The translations under genes and the position numbers were made by a program. From Hanleya hanleyi (taxonomy: Eukaryota; Mollusca; Polyplacophora; Lepidopleurida; Hanleyidae), in contig JAVTVY010036923.1 in the NCBI GenBank assembly GCA_036873755.1, positions 110,874-174,873 on the forward strand: 64,000 nucleotides of DNA, written 5' to 3'. The notes below the pieces were generated by a model. That model was not told the origin of the DNA and ran no database searches. It saw only the letters and a program-made list of their open reading frames with translations. Positions 11,241-22,458 of this stretch are shown piece by piece. Within the stretch, counting starts at the first letter, position 1, and each line of letters starts with the position of its first letter.

Positions 11241-11741
11241 ATAGAACATTTCGACAGAAATTAAAGGATAGCGCGGTCTAGATGATGCAGCTTCACAAAT
11301 GAATGGGTTTCGGTCTGAATATTATACTCGACTGCGAAATTGCCGATTTATTGAATATTACTGTTATCAGTCGAAGCGTATTGCATCCTAGGTACGCTCG
11401 ATCTCCCGTCTGTTTCTGGGCTGAATTCAGCTTGCTTTTTAAGTTGTAGCTTTTCCTATTGCTCTTGATGTATATTATTTGCCATACGTTTATCCCACCA
11501 GCAAAATATATTTGATATTGAAACCACGCGTTCACAAATAGTAATAATCTTCTAGATCATGTAGACGTGAATCTATTAACTTTTTTATTTTACTTCCGAC
11601 ATCTAGGTTTGTCCTACTGTATGGTATATGGTTGTGGTGTGATGTGGTGTGGTGTGATGTAGGGGATTTGGAAAATGTTCAAATGAGGTCTTCACCACAC
11701 CAACTCATACCAATCCAGATAATTTAATATATTAATCAGTT
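11241..11741. other. no recognisable gene
   Basis: No gene seen. A short GTGGTGTGATGT-type low-complexity run lies at about 11632-11663. Confidence 0.4.
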
Positions 11742-11988
11742 TTTGAGAGAAGATAGCCAGAAATAACAAAAAATCGGAAAAAGGCTTCTGAAAAGATTAC
11801 GTCCGCTTGACGTCATTTCGGTCATCTTGGAATTTGTTTCATTTTCTTGTAGAGCTTGACCCAAATATATAGTATGTAAAGTGTCAGCCTTCCACCCCAA
11901 GGGGTAACGAAAATAACTAAGGATGAGGACCCCAGCATCCCCATGAGACTGGGGGTGTCTACAAACCACCCAGGCCTTGTAGGGTTAA
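11742..11988 (+). mobile_element. TTAACCC-family MITE, right half only
   Basis: The segment carries the right-hand landmarks of the family: GACGTCATTTCGGTCATCTTGG, split here as GACGTCA then GGTCATCTTGG, followed by AGAGCTTGACCCAA, 'CAAGGGGTAACGAAAATAA' and the terminus CCCAGGCC...AGGGTTAA with TTAA at 11985-11988. The left half is missing. Confidence 0.75.
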
Positions 11989-12643
11989 CATGAACATAAA
12001 CAGTCCATCATGTCATTTTTGTGTTCATTATCATTTCCAATATAATGTTAAATACAGCACTTTTCATTTTCACTTTCACATTACTTCAACCGTTGCTGGA
12101 TTCCCATTTTAAGCATCATTACGATTCCCCTATTTCTCTCAGTGTACCTTTACTTTTCATACACTATTGATGAATACTTCTGTTAAAGTTTCAAAACCAC
12201 GAAATAATACACCATATATATCTCTAACATTTCCGGAAAAATCCCTAAACAAGTATTTGTCGGATGCGGAATGAATTTGAAGATATTTTCTTTCTGGATA
12301 GGAAATTCCTCTTATACTCGTAGCTCCATGTGGACGGACGCACAGACATACGAGCACACATGTCCACATGCACATGAAACGGTGCATAAACTTGATAAAT
12401 TCAATCTGTGAGACTAGAGAACAATGTACTTTAAGGCAATTCAACATGTTTGTCTCAACAACCTTGTTTTGCCGGAAGCGTTCACATCGACTTAAATTTA
12501 ATGACTTTAATTCAATTACAGTGTACCACACGTTCATAACGATGTATTTTTCCCCTTTCTGTTGGATCGCATCAGTGATTTTCTTTACAATTTTATATAG
12601 TCGAAGTGACGCCAGCTAAAATGAGACGAGTTTCGAGAGGTAG
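11989..12643. other. no recognisable gene
   Basis: No protein domain, RNA gene or repeat is recognised. Overlapping open frames on both strands (12157-12619) lack familiar motifs. Confidence 0.4.
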
Positions 12644-13777
12644 TACCGTAAACTGGGGTTAGAAGGGACGATTTTGAGACTTTTCAGATCACCTCCGCAA
12701 ATACGTAGCTAATTTAGAAAAAGACCATACGACATTTTGTGACTTCTTACTCAGTCTTCATATTGGTGATGGCTATGACCCATTATCTGTTTCAGGATTT
12801 TTTTTTTATATTTTTTTTGTGACTGTCCCTTATTACCCCAGTGATGGGGTTATAAGAGACAGTCATTCATTTGTGTTGGTGTTCCCTGTATACCCTTAAT
12901 AGGGATTATAAAGGACGCATATTATGTTTTTAAAAAATACGAAAGGATGAATACAAATCATGTTTAGACATGATCAGAACATATTTGCGGAAGCGATCTG
13001 AAAGGTCTAAAAATCGATCCTTATAGGGGTTATAAGGGCCGATTATCACTGATTTTGGAATGTCAAAGTTCCTGCATGACAAGCCTCTGCCAACAGCTGC
13101 AAAGGCTTTCATTATGTCTTCTTTTAGGCTTTTGTGGCCGTGGCATGGTGTCCCTTATTACCCCATGTGCTTAACATGAAATAAAAGAAAAGAAAATTTG
13201 ATTCCTGCGAATAATAATATCATAATGAAACTTATAGATTATTAGATAATTAGCCTAAACATGTACAAAATGTGATTCCTCTCACAGGTACTTTGGACCC
13301 TCCTGAAAAGATGAAGATTCGGACGTCATTATATTTTGACAAAATGCATACATATTTTGGTTCAAGGTATTTGATAGTGTAAATGATGATGAAAACGCAA
13401 CTTATCTATGGTGCATTGTCAAATACCTCAGATTCACAAAAAAACACCTTGCCTTTAAAATCAGTTTAAAAACAAAGTAGAAAAAGGCATATATTTTTTA
13501 TCATTTAGAAAGTGTTCGTATAACAGTATTTTCGTTATTTTGGGATAACACTATCTTGGAATAGCACAAATTCTAGTGCTGAAAATTTGGTCGAGTCCCG
13601 TGGGATCGCTGGTTCGAATCCCGCACGGGACAAATTTTCAGCACTAGAATCTGTGCTATTCCAAGATAGTGTTATCCCCAAAATAACGAAAATACTGTTA
13701 GAAAAATGCATTTAATGAGAATTTCGGAAAAGTGTCCATTATTACCATGGTGTCCCTTATTACCTCAGTTTACGGTA
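12644..13777. mobile_element. TA-flanked TIR element with reiterated terminal motifs
   Basis: The ends are TACCGTAAACTGGGGT (12644 onward) and ACCTCAGTTTACGGTA (to 13777). They form an inverted repeat that continues as AGAAGGGA/TCCCTTATT. A TA at each end fits Tc1/mariner-type integration. Copies of the terminal motif GTCCCTTATTACCCCA recur inside in both orientations, near 12826, 12848, 13020 and 13150, plus a diverged one near 13730. The element has no intact transposase frame. A separate hairpin element (13521-13700) lies inside it. Confidence 0.75.
13521..13700. repeat. near-perfect hairpin with a tRNA-like T-arm at its tip
   Basis: Two ~75-bp arms pair almost perfectly. TAACAGTATTTTCGTTATTT opens the left arm and its complement closes the right arm; the few differences are one indel, one substitution and a 6-base interruption. 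The tip carries GTCCCGTG...CACGGGAC around GGTTCGAATCCC, which matches a pol III B box and tRNA T-loop. A box and anticodon arm are not visible, so this is not a functional tRNA gene. It may be a foldback built on a tRNA or SINE fragment. Confidence 0.8.
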
Positions 13778-15470
13778 TTGTGACTGTTCATCTCTAGAAT
13801 ATAGAATGGGGGAATTCCAGATTAACGCAATACCTATAAACCAAATAGCAGTTTAGCGGTTGTCTGTTCCCGCAATACCTATAGACCAAATATCAGCTTA
13901 GCGGTTGCCTGTTCTCTTTAGGTCGATACACTCGCATTTGCTCCTGCATGTATGCTCAAGCTGCGATACACTGGATTTCCAAATACCGTTGGAGATTCCA
14001 TAACAATTTTTGTCAAATTTTCTCAAAATCGCAGTTTCCCAGGTCAGAGTATATCGCGATGGATTCTTGCGAAATAATTTTCTGTCTGTAATCGTTCAAT
14101 ATCGTTACTCAATGGTTTTACCTTCGCGAAAAAGAAAAAAAAGAAGTAAGGATCATAAAAAGTGATGCGACAAGCTTTCAGCTTCAGTAACTCAGATACT
14201 GCTGTACGACAGGTTTGACTTGCGAAGTTCCTATTTCACCCGGTTATTTTACGGATTTTACATTTTAGTATGTTCTGCATCCACAAATGCGCCATTGTAA
14301 TTCTTAAAGGAGAACTCGCTTGCACGTATTTTCCGTTCCACATTTCCTCGTTGACAATTTCTTTGTAAATTGACGGGTTTTGCGGAAATAATTTATTTTA
14401 TTTCGGCAATAGAGCGATTTTCGCCAACAACTCAAGTGCCAGTGCCCCACCATTAGATAAGCCAGAGTTGGAAAAAATAAGTCCGAATTTAGGGAGAATG
14501 ACACCGTACTTGAGTGCAAGTAACATATTGTTGTGGCGAGCACAATGTGACACAACTAATGATATCGCCTCTGTTACTTAGCATGGTACAAAAACAACGG
14601 CACTGTCCATTGAGCCTCGTTTTCGTGTACAAATGTGGTGGCGCCATACAACCACTCTTCCCAGAGGAAACACATCCCAAATTATCACATAGAATTAATT
14701 ATTTTCGTGAAAAACGGAGTATGTATATAGTGCACAGTCCTGAAAAGAATGACGTTGAAGAGTCTTACTCTTTAATTGTAGTTCCTAGTTCGCATATACC
14801 AACAACAAACGGCCTTCGTGCTATTTACCTGCACTCTGCGGGAAAACACATCCTACTACTGCTCCTTCATCTATAATCTCGATACCAAAGCACGACGAAT
14901 CATTAGCTAAAATATTTCTTCTTATCAGAGAGAACAATCCTTCCCTCTCGTTTCTACAACTTTCACTAATAAAAGAAAAAAACGATTCATTCTCAGTAAT
15001 CGAAAGAAAAATGGGATATAAACGATTTTCTATATAAAATCCCCGCGCGATATGTTTTATGAATCGTTCCTGCCTATTCGTCCGCTTCTGTGTGTAGTCG
15101 AACGCGTTTAAAGAAACATTAAACAGTCTCGGACCATTAAAGAAAAAAATCTCGGCCAGCTGACCTAAACGCAATCTCTGTCAAGGAATTTTTTTTAGTT
15201 TTCCGACTCCATTACAAAGTATTACCAAGGACCGGTGATACGGGCGGAAGTATGACATTTGTTCTTTCCAGCTGCAAGCATGACTCTCAGCAGGATGCCT
15301 TATTACTGCTTTCAGTGGAAAGATAAAAGCGATGCAAATCACAATTAGAGTATCAGTCGGGTATTGTTTCGTTCACATTACCGTATGTAGTGGTATGTAG
15401 CCAACCCCGACAGCCTGGCTCTGCTCCAGGCGTACATATATCTGTGGTTCCACTGAGTAATTTGATATAA
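13778..15470. other. no recognisable gene
   Basis: No protein domain or RNA gene is recognised. The longest frames (14514-14876 plus and 14821-15174 minus, about 120 codons) have no familiar motif and are not supported by splice or poly(A) context. Confidence 0.4.
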
Positions 15471-16002
15471 TATAGGAGGAAAGTAACTCCGAATATACTT
15501 AAAAAAGACATCTTGTGATTCAATATTTCAACATATATTTATGCCATCATCAGCAATATTTACAATTAGAAAACTCAATCTGTTGTGTTGCCTTAATGGT
15601 CTGGCTATCTTTACTGTGAACACTATTTAATACTGTCTGCCTGAATCTACAACATGAACACTATTCAATAATCTGTGACTTTTTTGCCGCTCTAATAATG
15701 GTCTGACTATCTTCACTGTGAACACTATTTAATACTGTCTGCCTGAATCTACCACATGAACATTATTCAATAATCTGTGACTTTTTGCCGCTCTAATGCC
15801 CAAAGCTACTCATGAGTTATATGCTCACCATTTTGACCAAACATCTGATTGACTGCCTTGATACTCGCATTTGTGTACATACCATGTTAAATACTGGAGT
15901 TGTCTCATTGTAAATATTCCTGATGATGGCATAAATATATGTTGAAATATTGAATCACAAGATGTCTTTTTTAAGTATATTCGGAGTTACTTTCCTCCTA
16001 TA
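15471..16002. mobile_element. foldback MITE with ~80-bp TIRs and TA flanks
   Basis: The left sequence from TAGGAGGAAAGTAACTCCG is the reverse complement of the right sequence ending CGGAGTTACTTTCCTCCTA. Pairing runs ~85 bp inward, through CATCTTGTGATTCAATATTT and TTATGCCATCATCAG. TA dinucleotides flank both ends, as in Tc1/mariner-type MITEs. The interior holds a two-copy tandem duplication and no coding frame. Confidence 0.85.
15595..15797 (+). repeat. two-copy 102-bp tandem duplication
   Basis: The phrase from AATGGTCTGGCTATCTT to GCCGCTCTAAT is repeated directly, with few substitutions and a one-base run-length change. It lies inside the foldback MITE at 15471-16002. Confidence 0.85.
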
Positions 16003-16130
16003 GTACATATATCAACAGTGCAATCATGCTTTTATATCCTTGACCGTATACGTTTTAAGTGTAATTATTCTTAATCTATCAAATAGTCCTCACCTCGCTA
16101 TATAGCGTTTCAGTTTAACTCTGTATTTCA

Positions 16131-16730
16131 TTAACCCTACCTGACCGGGGGGGGGGGGAGGGGGCGAAATGGCCCCCCTACCAAACTTTCTGCGCTATCT
16201 CTGGAACGACAAAAAGTTGAGCGCTGAAACTCCGTGACTTTTTAGATTATTATATTGGGGTCCTTTTGAGCCTATTTGCATGCCCCCCCGAGGAGAGAAT
16301 CATGGGTACATTCAAGATGGCGGCCATGTGGGATCCCAGAAAAGTGATGTTTTTGTCATATTTCTTCAAAATTTCTGCTTTTCTGCGATGAAAAGTGGAC
16401 AAAAACTATTTTATTTCACATCAGATTAATATTTACTAATTTATCATGCTGTTTTTGCGGAGAAATTGCATAAATAAAAAATTCGGAGAATCTGACCGAT
16501 TAATCGACCAAAAAATGCCGTTTTTGAAGATGACGTCACTGTGACGTCATCAAAGCGGCCATCTTGGATTTTTTACATTTTCTGGTAGAGCTTGACCCAA
16601 GAATATAGTGTGGTAAGTTTCAGCTCCCATGCTCAAGGGGTAAGAAAAATAATTAGGGAGGAGGGGTCCATTTCGCCCCCCCCCCCCAGGCCACGACAGG
16701 TCCTAAAAAGCCCAGGGCAGATAGGGTTAA
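16131..16730 (+). mobile_element. TTAACCC-family MITE, complete copy
   Basis: This is a 600-bp element with TTAA at both ends (16131-16134 and 16727-16730). Termini are CCCTACCTGACC and, inverted, CAGGGCAGATAGGG. Near the centre are two TGACGTCA octamers 3 bp apart (16531-16538 and 16542-16549), followed by GCGGCCATCTTGGA; another GATGGCGGCCATG lies in the left half. It is non-coding and mobilised in trans by a TTAA-specific transposase (piggyBac or Kolobok type). It serves here as the reference for the other copies. Confidence 0.85.
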
Positions 16731-17233
16731 CATGGGTAGATACTTCATGTAGGAATCTATTGTCTGACTCTTTGTGTCGCTGAAAAGGCTCAAGTCTAGA
16801 CATATTGTTGTCACCAGACTTGGCTATTGTGTGCATTGTGTCGTGATTCTTACATGGAGTATGAACCTTAAGATGTTAGTGTGTACATATAGTCGCCAGA
16901 TCCGACATTTACTGGCCGACTGTTGTCCAGCTGGAGTGTCCTCCCTAGATCCCAGGGAATCAAACTAGATATTCGTTTGTTTTATCTCGAAATGGAATAC
17001 TGCTGCAGCACAGAGGACAGAATCTTCCATAAAGATTTCACACAGTCGACAAATACGATTGATCCTACATTGGAATGATCAGTATAAAATAAATAGTGTA
17101 CACCTGCGACATAGCTTTGTATTAATTTTGAATAAACGTGATTATCACATGGCGCGATGTTCATTACTTTTATAATAATTGTATGGTGGGCCATCACTGC
17201 CAAAATTCGTTGCGTTGAACATTTCAATACAGC
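16731..17233. other. no recognisable gene
   Basis: Nothing recognised; short open frames on both strands have no motif. Confidence 0.4.
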
Positions 17234-18045
17234 CATTCATTCATAAGTCTCGAATTTGAATGCATTGAAATTCAAATGCAATGTATTGAAAATCGGCCAA
17301 TCCCGAAGCATATATACATCAATTGAAAATCAGCCAATGGCATGGCTTGTTACAGAGCCAAGTGTACGTGTTGTGTCACCCCGCCCTTCAAATATATGCT
17401 GCAATCGGTGACACGGAACGATTTCACATCAGATAAAATCCAACATGCTTGACGATAGCTGTCCCCCGTCAAAACAAAAATGAGTTGAATTGTCGGAACA
17501 GTAGTAAAAGTTGAAATTAAACGGCAAAACTAGAAGGGCTCCGTTCAACGGCTCCGTTCAACGCCTCGCTTCTTGACCCTGTAGAGTTAAGGTTCGGTCA
17601 CGTTGACTTGCATAGCCATCTCACACACCTGTAATATTGTAACTGTCTCCACGAGCTTGGGGACACTCGGTCACGTTACGTGAGCTCTCTGACTGTAGCT
17701 GCAAAGCAAGCGTGATAAGGAAGGAAAACATTATCATTTGTTGCAAAAATTCTAACACAATGTTATAACATGGTTCTGTCGCATCATAATACATTCACCT
17801 GATTATTTTATCAGTCCGGTCTCGCTGACCAAGCTGACGAAAAGCAGAATAGCAAGCTGCCAAGGAAAACATAGTTTCATTGGTTGAATTTCAAAACACT
17901 GAAAATGGAACCATGTGGTTCGCTGATTTTCAATATATCGATAGTACATTTGCAATGCATTGAATTAGGGGCTTATGATAGTTGATTTTCAATGTACTGA
18001 TATTGCGTTTTCAATACACTGAAATTCGAGGTTTATGATTGATTG
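17234..18045. mobile_element. putative foldback element, ~65-bp diverged inverted repeats
   Basis: Left sequence 'CATTCATTCATAAGTCTCGA' followed by 'TGTATTGAAAATCGGCC' matches the reverse complement of right sequence around 17985-18045 ('ATTCGAGGTTTATGATTG'), with many substitutions. Phrases of the type TTCAATGCATTGAA and TTTTCAATACACTGAAA recur at both ends. There is no coding frame. It abuts the next MITE within 12 bp. Confidence 0.5.
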
Positions 18046-19329
18046 ACTTCAATGTATTAACCCAATCTGGCCTGGGCTTTATGGGACATGTACAGGCCTT
18101 AAATATTTTTCTTAACCACTGCGCTAGGGGGCTGACACTTAACACACTATACCCTTGGGTCAAGCTCTACCAAAAAATGTAAAAAAATCTAAGTGGCCGC
18201 CTTTTTCGGTCAGCTTTTTCTTATTTTTAATTTATGTGTTTTCTTTGCAAAAAACTGCACGATGAATCAGTAAATAATAGTCTGATGTGAAATAAAACAG
18301 ATTTTGCCCAATTTTCCTTGAGGAAAAAAGGAATTTTGAAGAAAATTGACGAAAACTTCACTTTTCTGATACCCACATGACCGCCATCTCGAATTTACCC
18401 TTGATCCTCTACTCGGGGGTTATGCAAGTAGGCTCAAAATGACCCCAAAATGACACGAGAGATCCTGAAGGATCTTGGCGCCCACCATTGTCCGATAATT
18501 GTAAGCTAATGACAAGAGGATCTTTTTGTCCATTGTTACTACGAACAAACGATTGATTTGTAATTTTATTTGCAGAATTTCGAATTTGAGCGAAAAAGTT
18601 CGAAAAAGAGACACTGAAAATCACCAAGATATTATCTAAGTTTTAGGAGTTTCAAGATTTCTAGAAACTGTACTTGATGTCGGTTGTTATAGTATACGTC
18701 AAATCAGCAAAGTTAGTCTGAAAGTGTTTGTCCTTCGTCTTTGTTTTGTAGGATTTTTTTTGCACGTGTCATCATTGGGTACTGGAAGCGAAGACAAATT
18801 TCTTTGACACTTTGGCATGAGCTATGAAACATACTTAAGATTTTATAATTAGGAACGAATGCTAATTCTGTTCTGTTTACTGGACTAGTTTGAGATATCT
18901 CTTTTAAAATACCATACTCGAAAATAGTAAGATAGTACAAATTTAATACTGAAGGGATTCGGTCCGTGCAGTAATGTTGAAACTTTGAAAGTGTCTGAAT
19001 CCTGATTATCTCCCTCGGATCGAAACACGCAGTAGTCTACAATTGTCGAGTTGTGATGTTGTGTCACAAAAGTGACATCCCTTCGTGTAGCCGGCCAGTC
19101 GGCAGACGAAACAGTAGAGTAGGGCAGTTCACTTGCAACGGTATGGAGTAAAGTAAACTGATTTAAAATTTGAAGAAATACATTTTAATTCAGAATCGTT
19201 TGAATTCCTTGATATAGAAGGTGAAGGTATGGATATTCTCTAAACTAAATATACAGAATATGCCCCACCGTTTGATCCGCCGACTCTTGTGATGCGACTT
19301 CACAACTCGGGAGTATCATATTAATTTGA

Positions 19330-21110
19330 AGCGTAATTTGGGTTTCCGAATCGGACCAAAAAGTTATCTTGCACAACTAGGCCCCACGTGGGACCTGTGT
19401 ACCAAATTTTAGAAAGATTCATGCAGAAGTTTCATTGGGAAATTCAAGACGGCCGCCTGGTGGCTATATTGGACTTTCGAATCGAACCGGGTATCTTGCA
19501 CAATTAGACGCCAAGGGGAACCTCTGTACCAAATATGGGAAAGATCCACGCAGTAAGATGGCCGCTTGGCGGTCATATTGGATTTTGGAATCGGACCAGA
19601 AAAGGTATCTTGCACGAGTAGACCACAAGGGGAACCTGTGTACCAAATTTGAGAAAGATCCATGCTCTAGTTCCTGAGAAATCGCGATAACAATGTTTCA
19701 TGGGGAAATCCAAGATGGCCACCTTGTGACCATATTGGATTTTCGAATCGGACCAGAACAGGTATCTTGCACAACTACATCGCCAAAGGGGAACCCGTGT
19801 ACCAAATTTGAGAATGATCCACGCAATAGTTCCTGAGAAATCGCGATAACAACGTTTCATGTTGAAATTCAGGATGGCCTTCGTGTGGCCATATTGGATT
19901 TTCGAATCGGACCAGAGAAGGTATCTTGCACAACTAGACCCCAAACGGAACCTGTGTATCAAATTTGAGAGAGATCCATGCATTAGTTCCTGAGAAATCG
20001 CGATAACAAAATTTCATCGGGAAATCCAAGATGGCCGCCTTGTGGTCATATTGGATTTTCAAATCAGAACGAGAAAGGTATCTTACACAACTAGACCCCA
20101 AGGGGAACCTCTGTACCGAATTTGAGAAAGATCCATGCAGTAATTCCTGAGAAATCACGATAAAGTTTCATGGAAAAATCCAAGATGGCCGCCTGGTGGC
20201 CATATTGGACATTGGAATCGGACCAGTAAAGCTATCTTGCACAACTAGACCACAAGGGGAACCTGTGTACCAAATTTGAGAAAGATCCATGCTGTACTTG
20301 CTGAGAAATCACGATAACAAAGTTTCATGGGGAAATCTAACATGGCCACTTGGAGGCCATTTTGGATTTTCGAATCGGACCGAATAAGGTATCTTACACA
20401 ACTAGACCCCAAGGGGAACCTGTGTACCAAATTTGAGAAAGATCCATGCAGTTCTTCCTGAGAAATCACGATAACAAATTTTCAAGGGGAAATCAAAGAT
20501 GGCTGCCTGATGGCCATATTGGATTTTCGAATCGGACCAGAAAAGATATCTTGCACAACTAGACCCAAAGGGGAAGCTGTGTACCAAATTTGAGAAAGAT
20601 CCACGCAGTACTTCCCGAGAAATCACGATAAAGTTTCAAGTGGAAATCAAAGATGGCTCCCTGGTGGACATATTGGATTTGCGAATCGGATCAGAAAAGG
20701 CATCTTGCACAACTAGACCCAAAGGGGAACCTCTGTACCAAATTTGAGAGAGATCCATGTATTAGTTCCTGAGAAATCGCGATAACAAAATTTCATCGGG
20801 AAATCCAAGATGGCCGCCTTGTGGTCATATTGGGTTTTCAAATCAGAACGAGAAAGGTATCTTGCACAACTAGACCCCAAGGGGAACCTCCGTACCAAAT
20901 TTGAGAAAGATCCATGCAATAGTTCCTGAGAAATCGCGATAACAAAGTTTCATGGGGAAATCCAAGATGGCCGCCTTGTGGCCATATTGGGTTTTTGAAT
21001 CGGACCAGAAAAGGTATCTTGCAAAACTAGACCCCAAGGGGAACCGGTGTACCCAATTTGAGAAAGATCCATGCAGTAGTTCCTGAGAAATCGCGATAAC
21101 AAGAATTGTT
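19330..21110 (+). repeat. minisatellite array, ~155-bp units, about 12 copies
   Basis: Each unit reads 'TACCAAATTTGAGAAAGATC', 'TTCCTGAGAAATCGCGATAA', 'AATCCAAGATGGCCGCC', 'ATATTGGATTTTCGAATCGG' and 'CTTGCACAACTAGACCCCAA' in order. Units vary in length (155-157 bp), so repeated minus-strand open frames of ~74 codons appear in shifting phase; these are not genes. Confidence 0.92.
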
Positions 21111-21114
21111 TATG

Positions 21115-21200
21115 GACGGACGGACGACGGACGACGGACGGACGACGGACCACGAACGAAAAGTGATTTGAATAGCCCACCATCTGGTGATGGTGGGCTA
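21115..21200 (+). repeat. GGAC-type microsatellite and terminal hairpin
   Basis: GGAC/GACGGAC tetranucleotides with interruptions occupy 21115-21152. The 28-bp hairpin at 21173-21200 has perfect 12-bp arms and a 4-base loop. Together they form the right end of pearl-like element 2. Confidence 0.8.
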
Positions 21201-22223
21201 AATATAAAAAGCCGCGAGAGTCGTATTTGTCTTTTTTTTGTCGTTCCGGATATAGGAAAGAAAGTTCAGGGGGATAATACACCCCTCCCCCCCCCCAGGC
21301 AAGATAGGTTTAAATTCAAATTCCCATATTTTGACATGTGTTCAACGCAACGAATTTTATCATAAGCAGCGGTCGAAGGCGGTCTTGTAGCTGTGTGGAG
21401 ATCAAGTATTAATATGATACGCTAAACTATTTCATATAAAGCTAAGTAGATTTCACGTCAGATTACCGCATGGAGAGGGTCGTACATGTAAAGTTATCTA
21501 TGAAGGGCCGTTCGCGCCATAATTCGTCAAAAATCTACACGTTAAATACAGAACCACGTGCTAAATTTTTGAACGTAAACTTGATAACCAACCAATCATG
21601 ATTCTGTATTTTCATCGCCAATATTCAAACTAGTTCATTTTATGCGTCAAGTAAAGACACCCACTGTTAACGTGTAACTTTAGACACAACGCAATTTACG
21701 TTCACCTTGACGACGTGTGACATCAACTCTCCGACGTGTAGCTTCAACTTCACGTAATGTTCCTGTGGGTCGTCACAATCTTATGATCCATGGGCCGTTC
21801 GCGCCATAAATCGCCAACAATTTACGCGTTAAACACAAGAACGACGTGCTAAATGTTACAACGTAAACTTGATAACCAACCAATGATAATTCTGTTTTCT
21901 TACCGCCAGTATTCAAACTAGTTTATTTTACGCGTCAAATAAAGAAATCCACCTTTAAAGGCGAACTGCAAAGGTTTTTGAAAATATGCGAAACAGTGTT
22001 TGTTGGGTTTGTTTCTGTGTGATTTAAGATATAACAAAACATCAATTCGTTTGAGAAAGAATATTTGAATAAAAACGCCATTATGAATACGCATAAAACC
22101 CTGTGATCTGGAAAAAAAATCTGACAGCTGAAATGACATGATTATCGCCCTTGATTTATGACGTCATTGTGCTTTGATGACGAAGCTCGGATTCGTAGTG
22201 AGCTCCGAGAGGGGGAAAACATC

Positions 22224-22458
22224 ATGGTGTACTGTGCGATTATTGAGTGTGGAAACAATTCCAACAAAGGAAAGACACAGTTAAGCTTTCACACCTTCCC
22301 GTCGGATGCACGTATCAAGAGAGAAATGGGTAGAATTCGTGAGTGGCCAGTGTGGGTTATTTAGTCCCGGCAAACATTCGCGTTTATGCTCAGCACATTA
22401 TGACAAGGAGTGCTACGGTTTTAGTTTGAAGGATGTCCAGCCTAGTATGACCAATTAG
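22224..22458 (+). pseudogene. THAP zinc-finger domain remnant (transposase N-terminus)
   Basis: From the ATG at 22224 the frame reads MVYCAIIECGNNSN, giving the C-x4-C pair that opens a THAP C2CH finger, followed by the FHTFP motif. The frame then runs into TAG at about 22362. In the next frame from about 22350 the sequence continues with RLCSAHYDKECYGFSLKD, holding the C-x2-H pair. The domain is therefore complete but frameshifted, and a stop follows at 22456-22458. THAP fingers bind DNA in P-element and Kolobok transposases and in host THAP proteins. Position near the TIR and the TTAA flanks favour a Kolobok transposase. An intron is unlikely because no splice sites fit the short shift. Confidence 0.75.

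Larger units (their letters stand above)
18455..21205 (+). mobile_element. pearl-like tandem-repeat element 2
   Basis: Its organisation matches element 1. A left inverted motif (GCGCCCACCATTG near 18479) pairs with the right end. A ~155-bp minisatellite array occupies 19330-21110, then a GGAC/GACGGAC microsatellite at 21115-21152. A 28-bp hairpin (12-bp arms TAGCCCACCATC and complement) at 21173-21200 is followed by CTAA. A terminal hairpin followed by CTAA resembles the 3' end of Helitron-group elements. The 18.5-19.3 kb part has no recognisable coding frame. The host MITE shows both edges, to within a few bases. Confidence 0.75.
18057..21313 (-). mobile_element. TTAACCC-family MITE, reversed copy split by pearl-like element 2
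   Basis: The left part (18057 to about 18455) begins with TTAACCCAATCTGGCCTGGG and runs through GGGTCAAGCTCTACC and 'CCTTGATCCTCTACTCGGGG', as in the reversed copy at 31606-32215. The right part (about 21206-21313) resumes with TTTTTTTGTCGTTCCGG and ends CCCAGGCAAGATAGGTTTAA. TTAA occurs at 18057-18060 and 21310-21313. The intervening 2.75 kb is a later insertion. Confidence 0.8.

Noticed and set aside
13600..13640. Possible tRNA gene (GGTTCGAATCCC with a closing GC-rich stem)
   Set aside because: Only the T-arm and a stem are present; no A box, D-arm or anticodon arm can be drawn.
19330..21110. Regular repeats resembling a CRISPR array or a repeat-protein gene
   Set aside because: Units are contiguous ~155-bp repeats without spacers, in an animal genome, and unit lengths not divisible by 3 shift the frame repeatedly.
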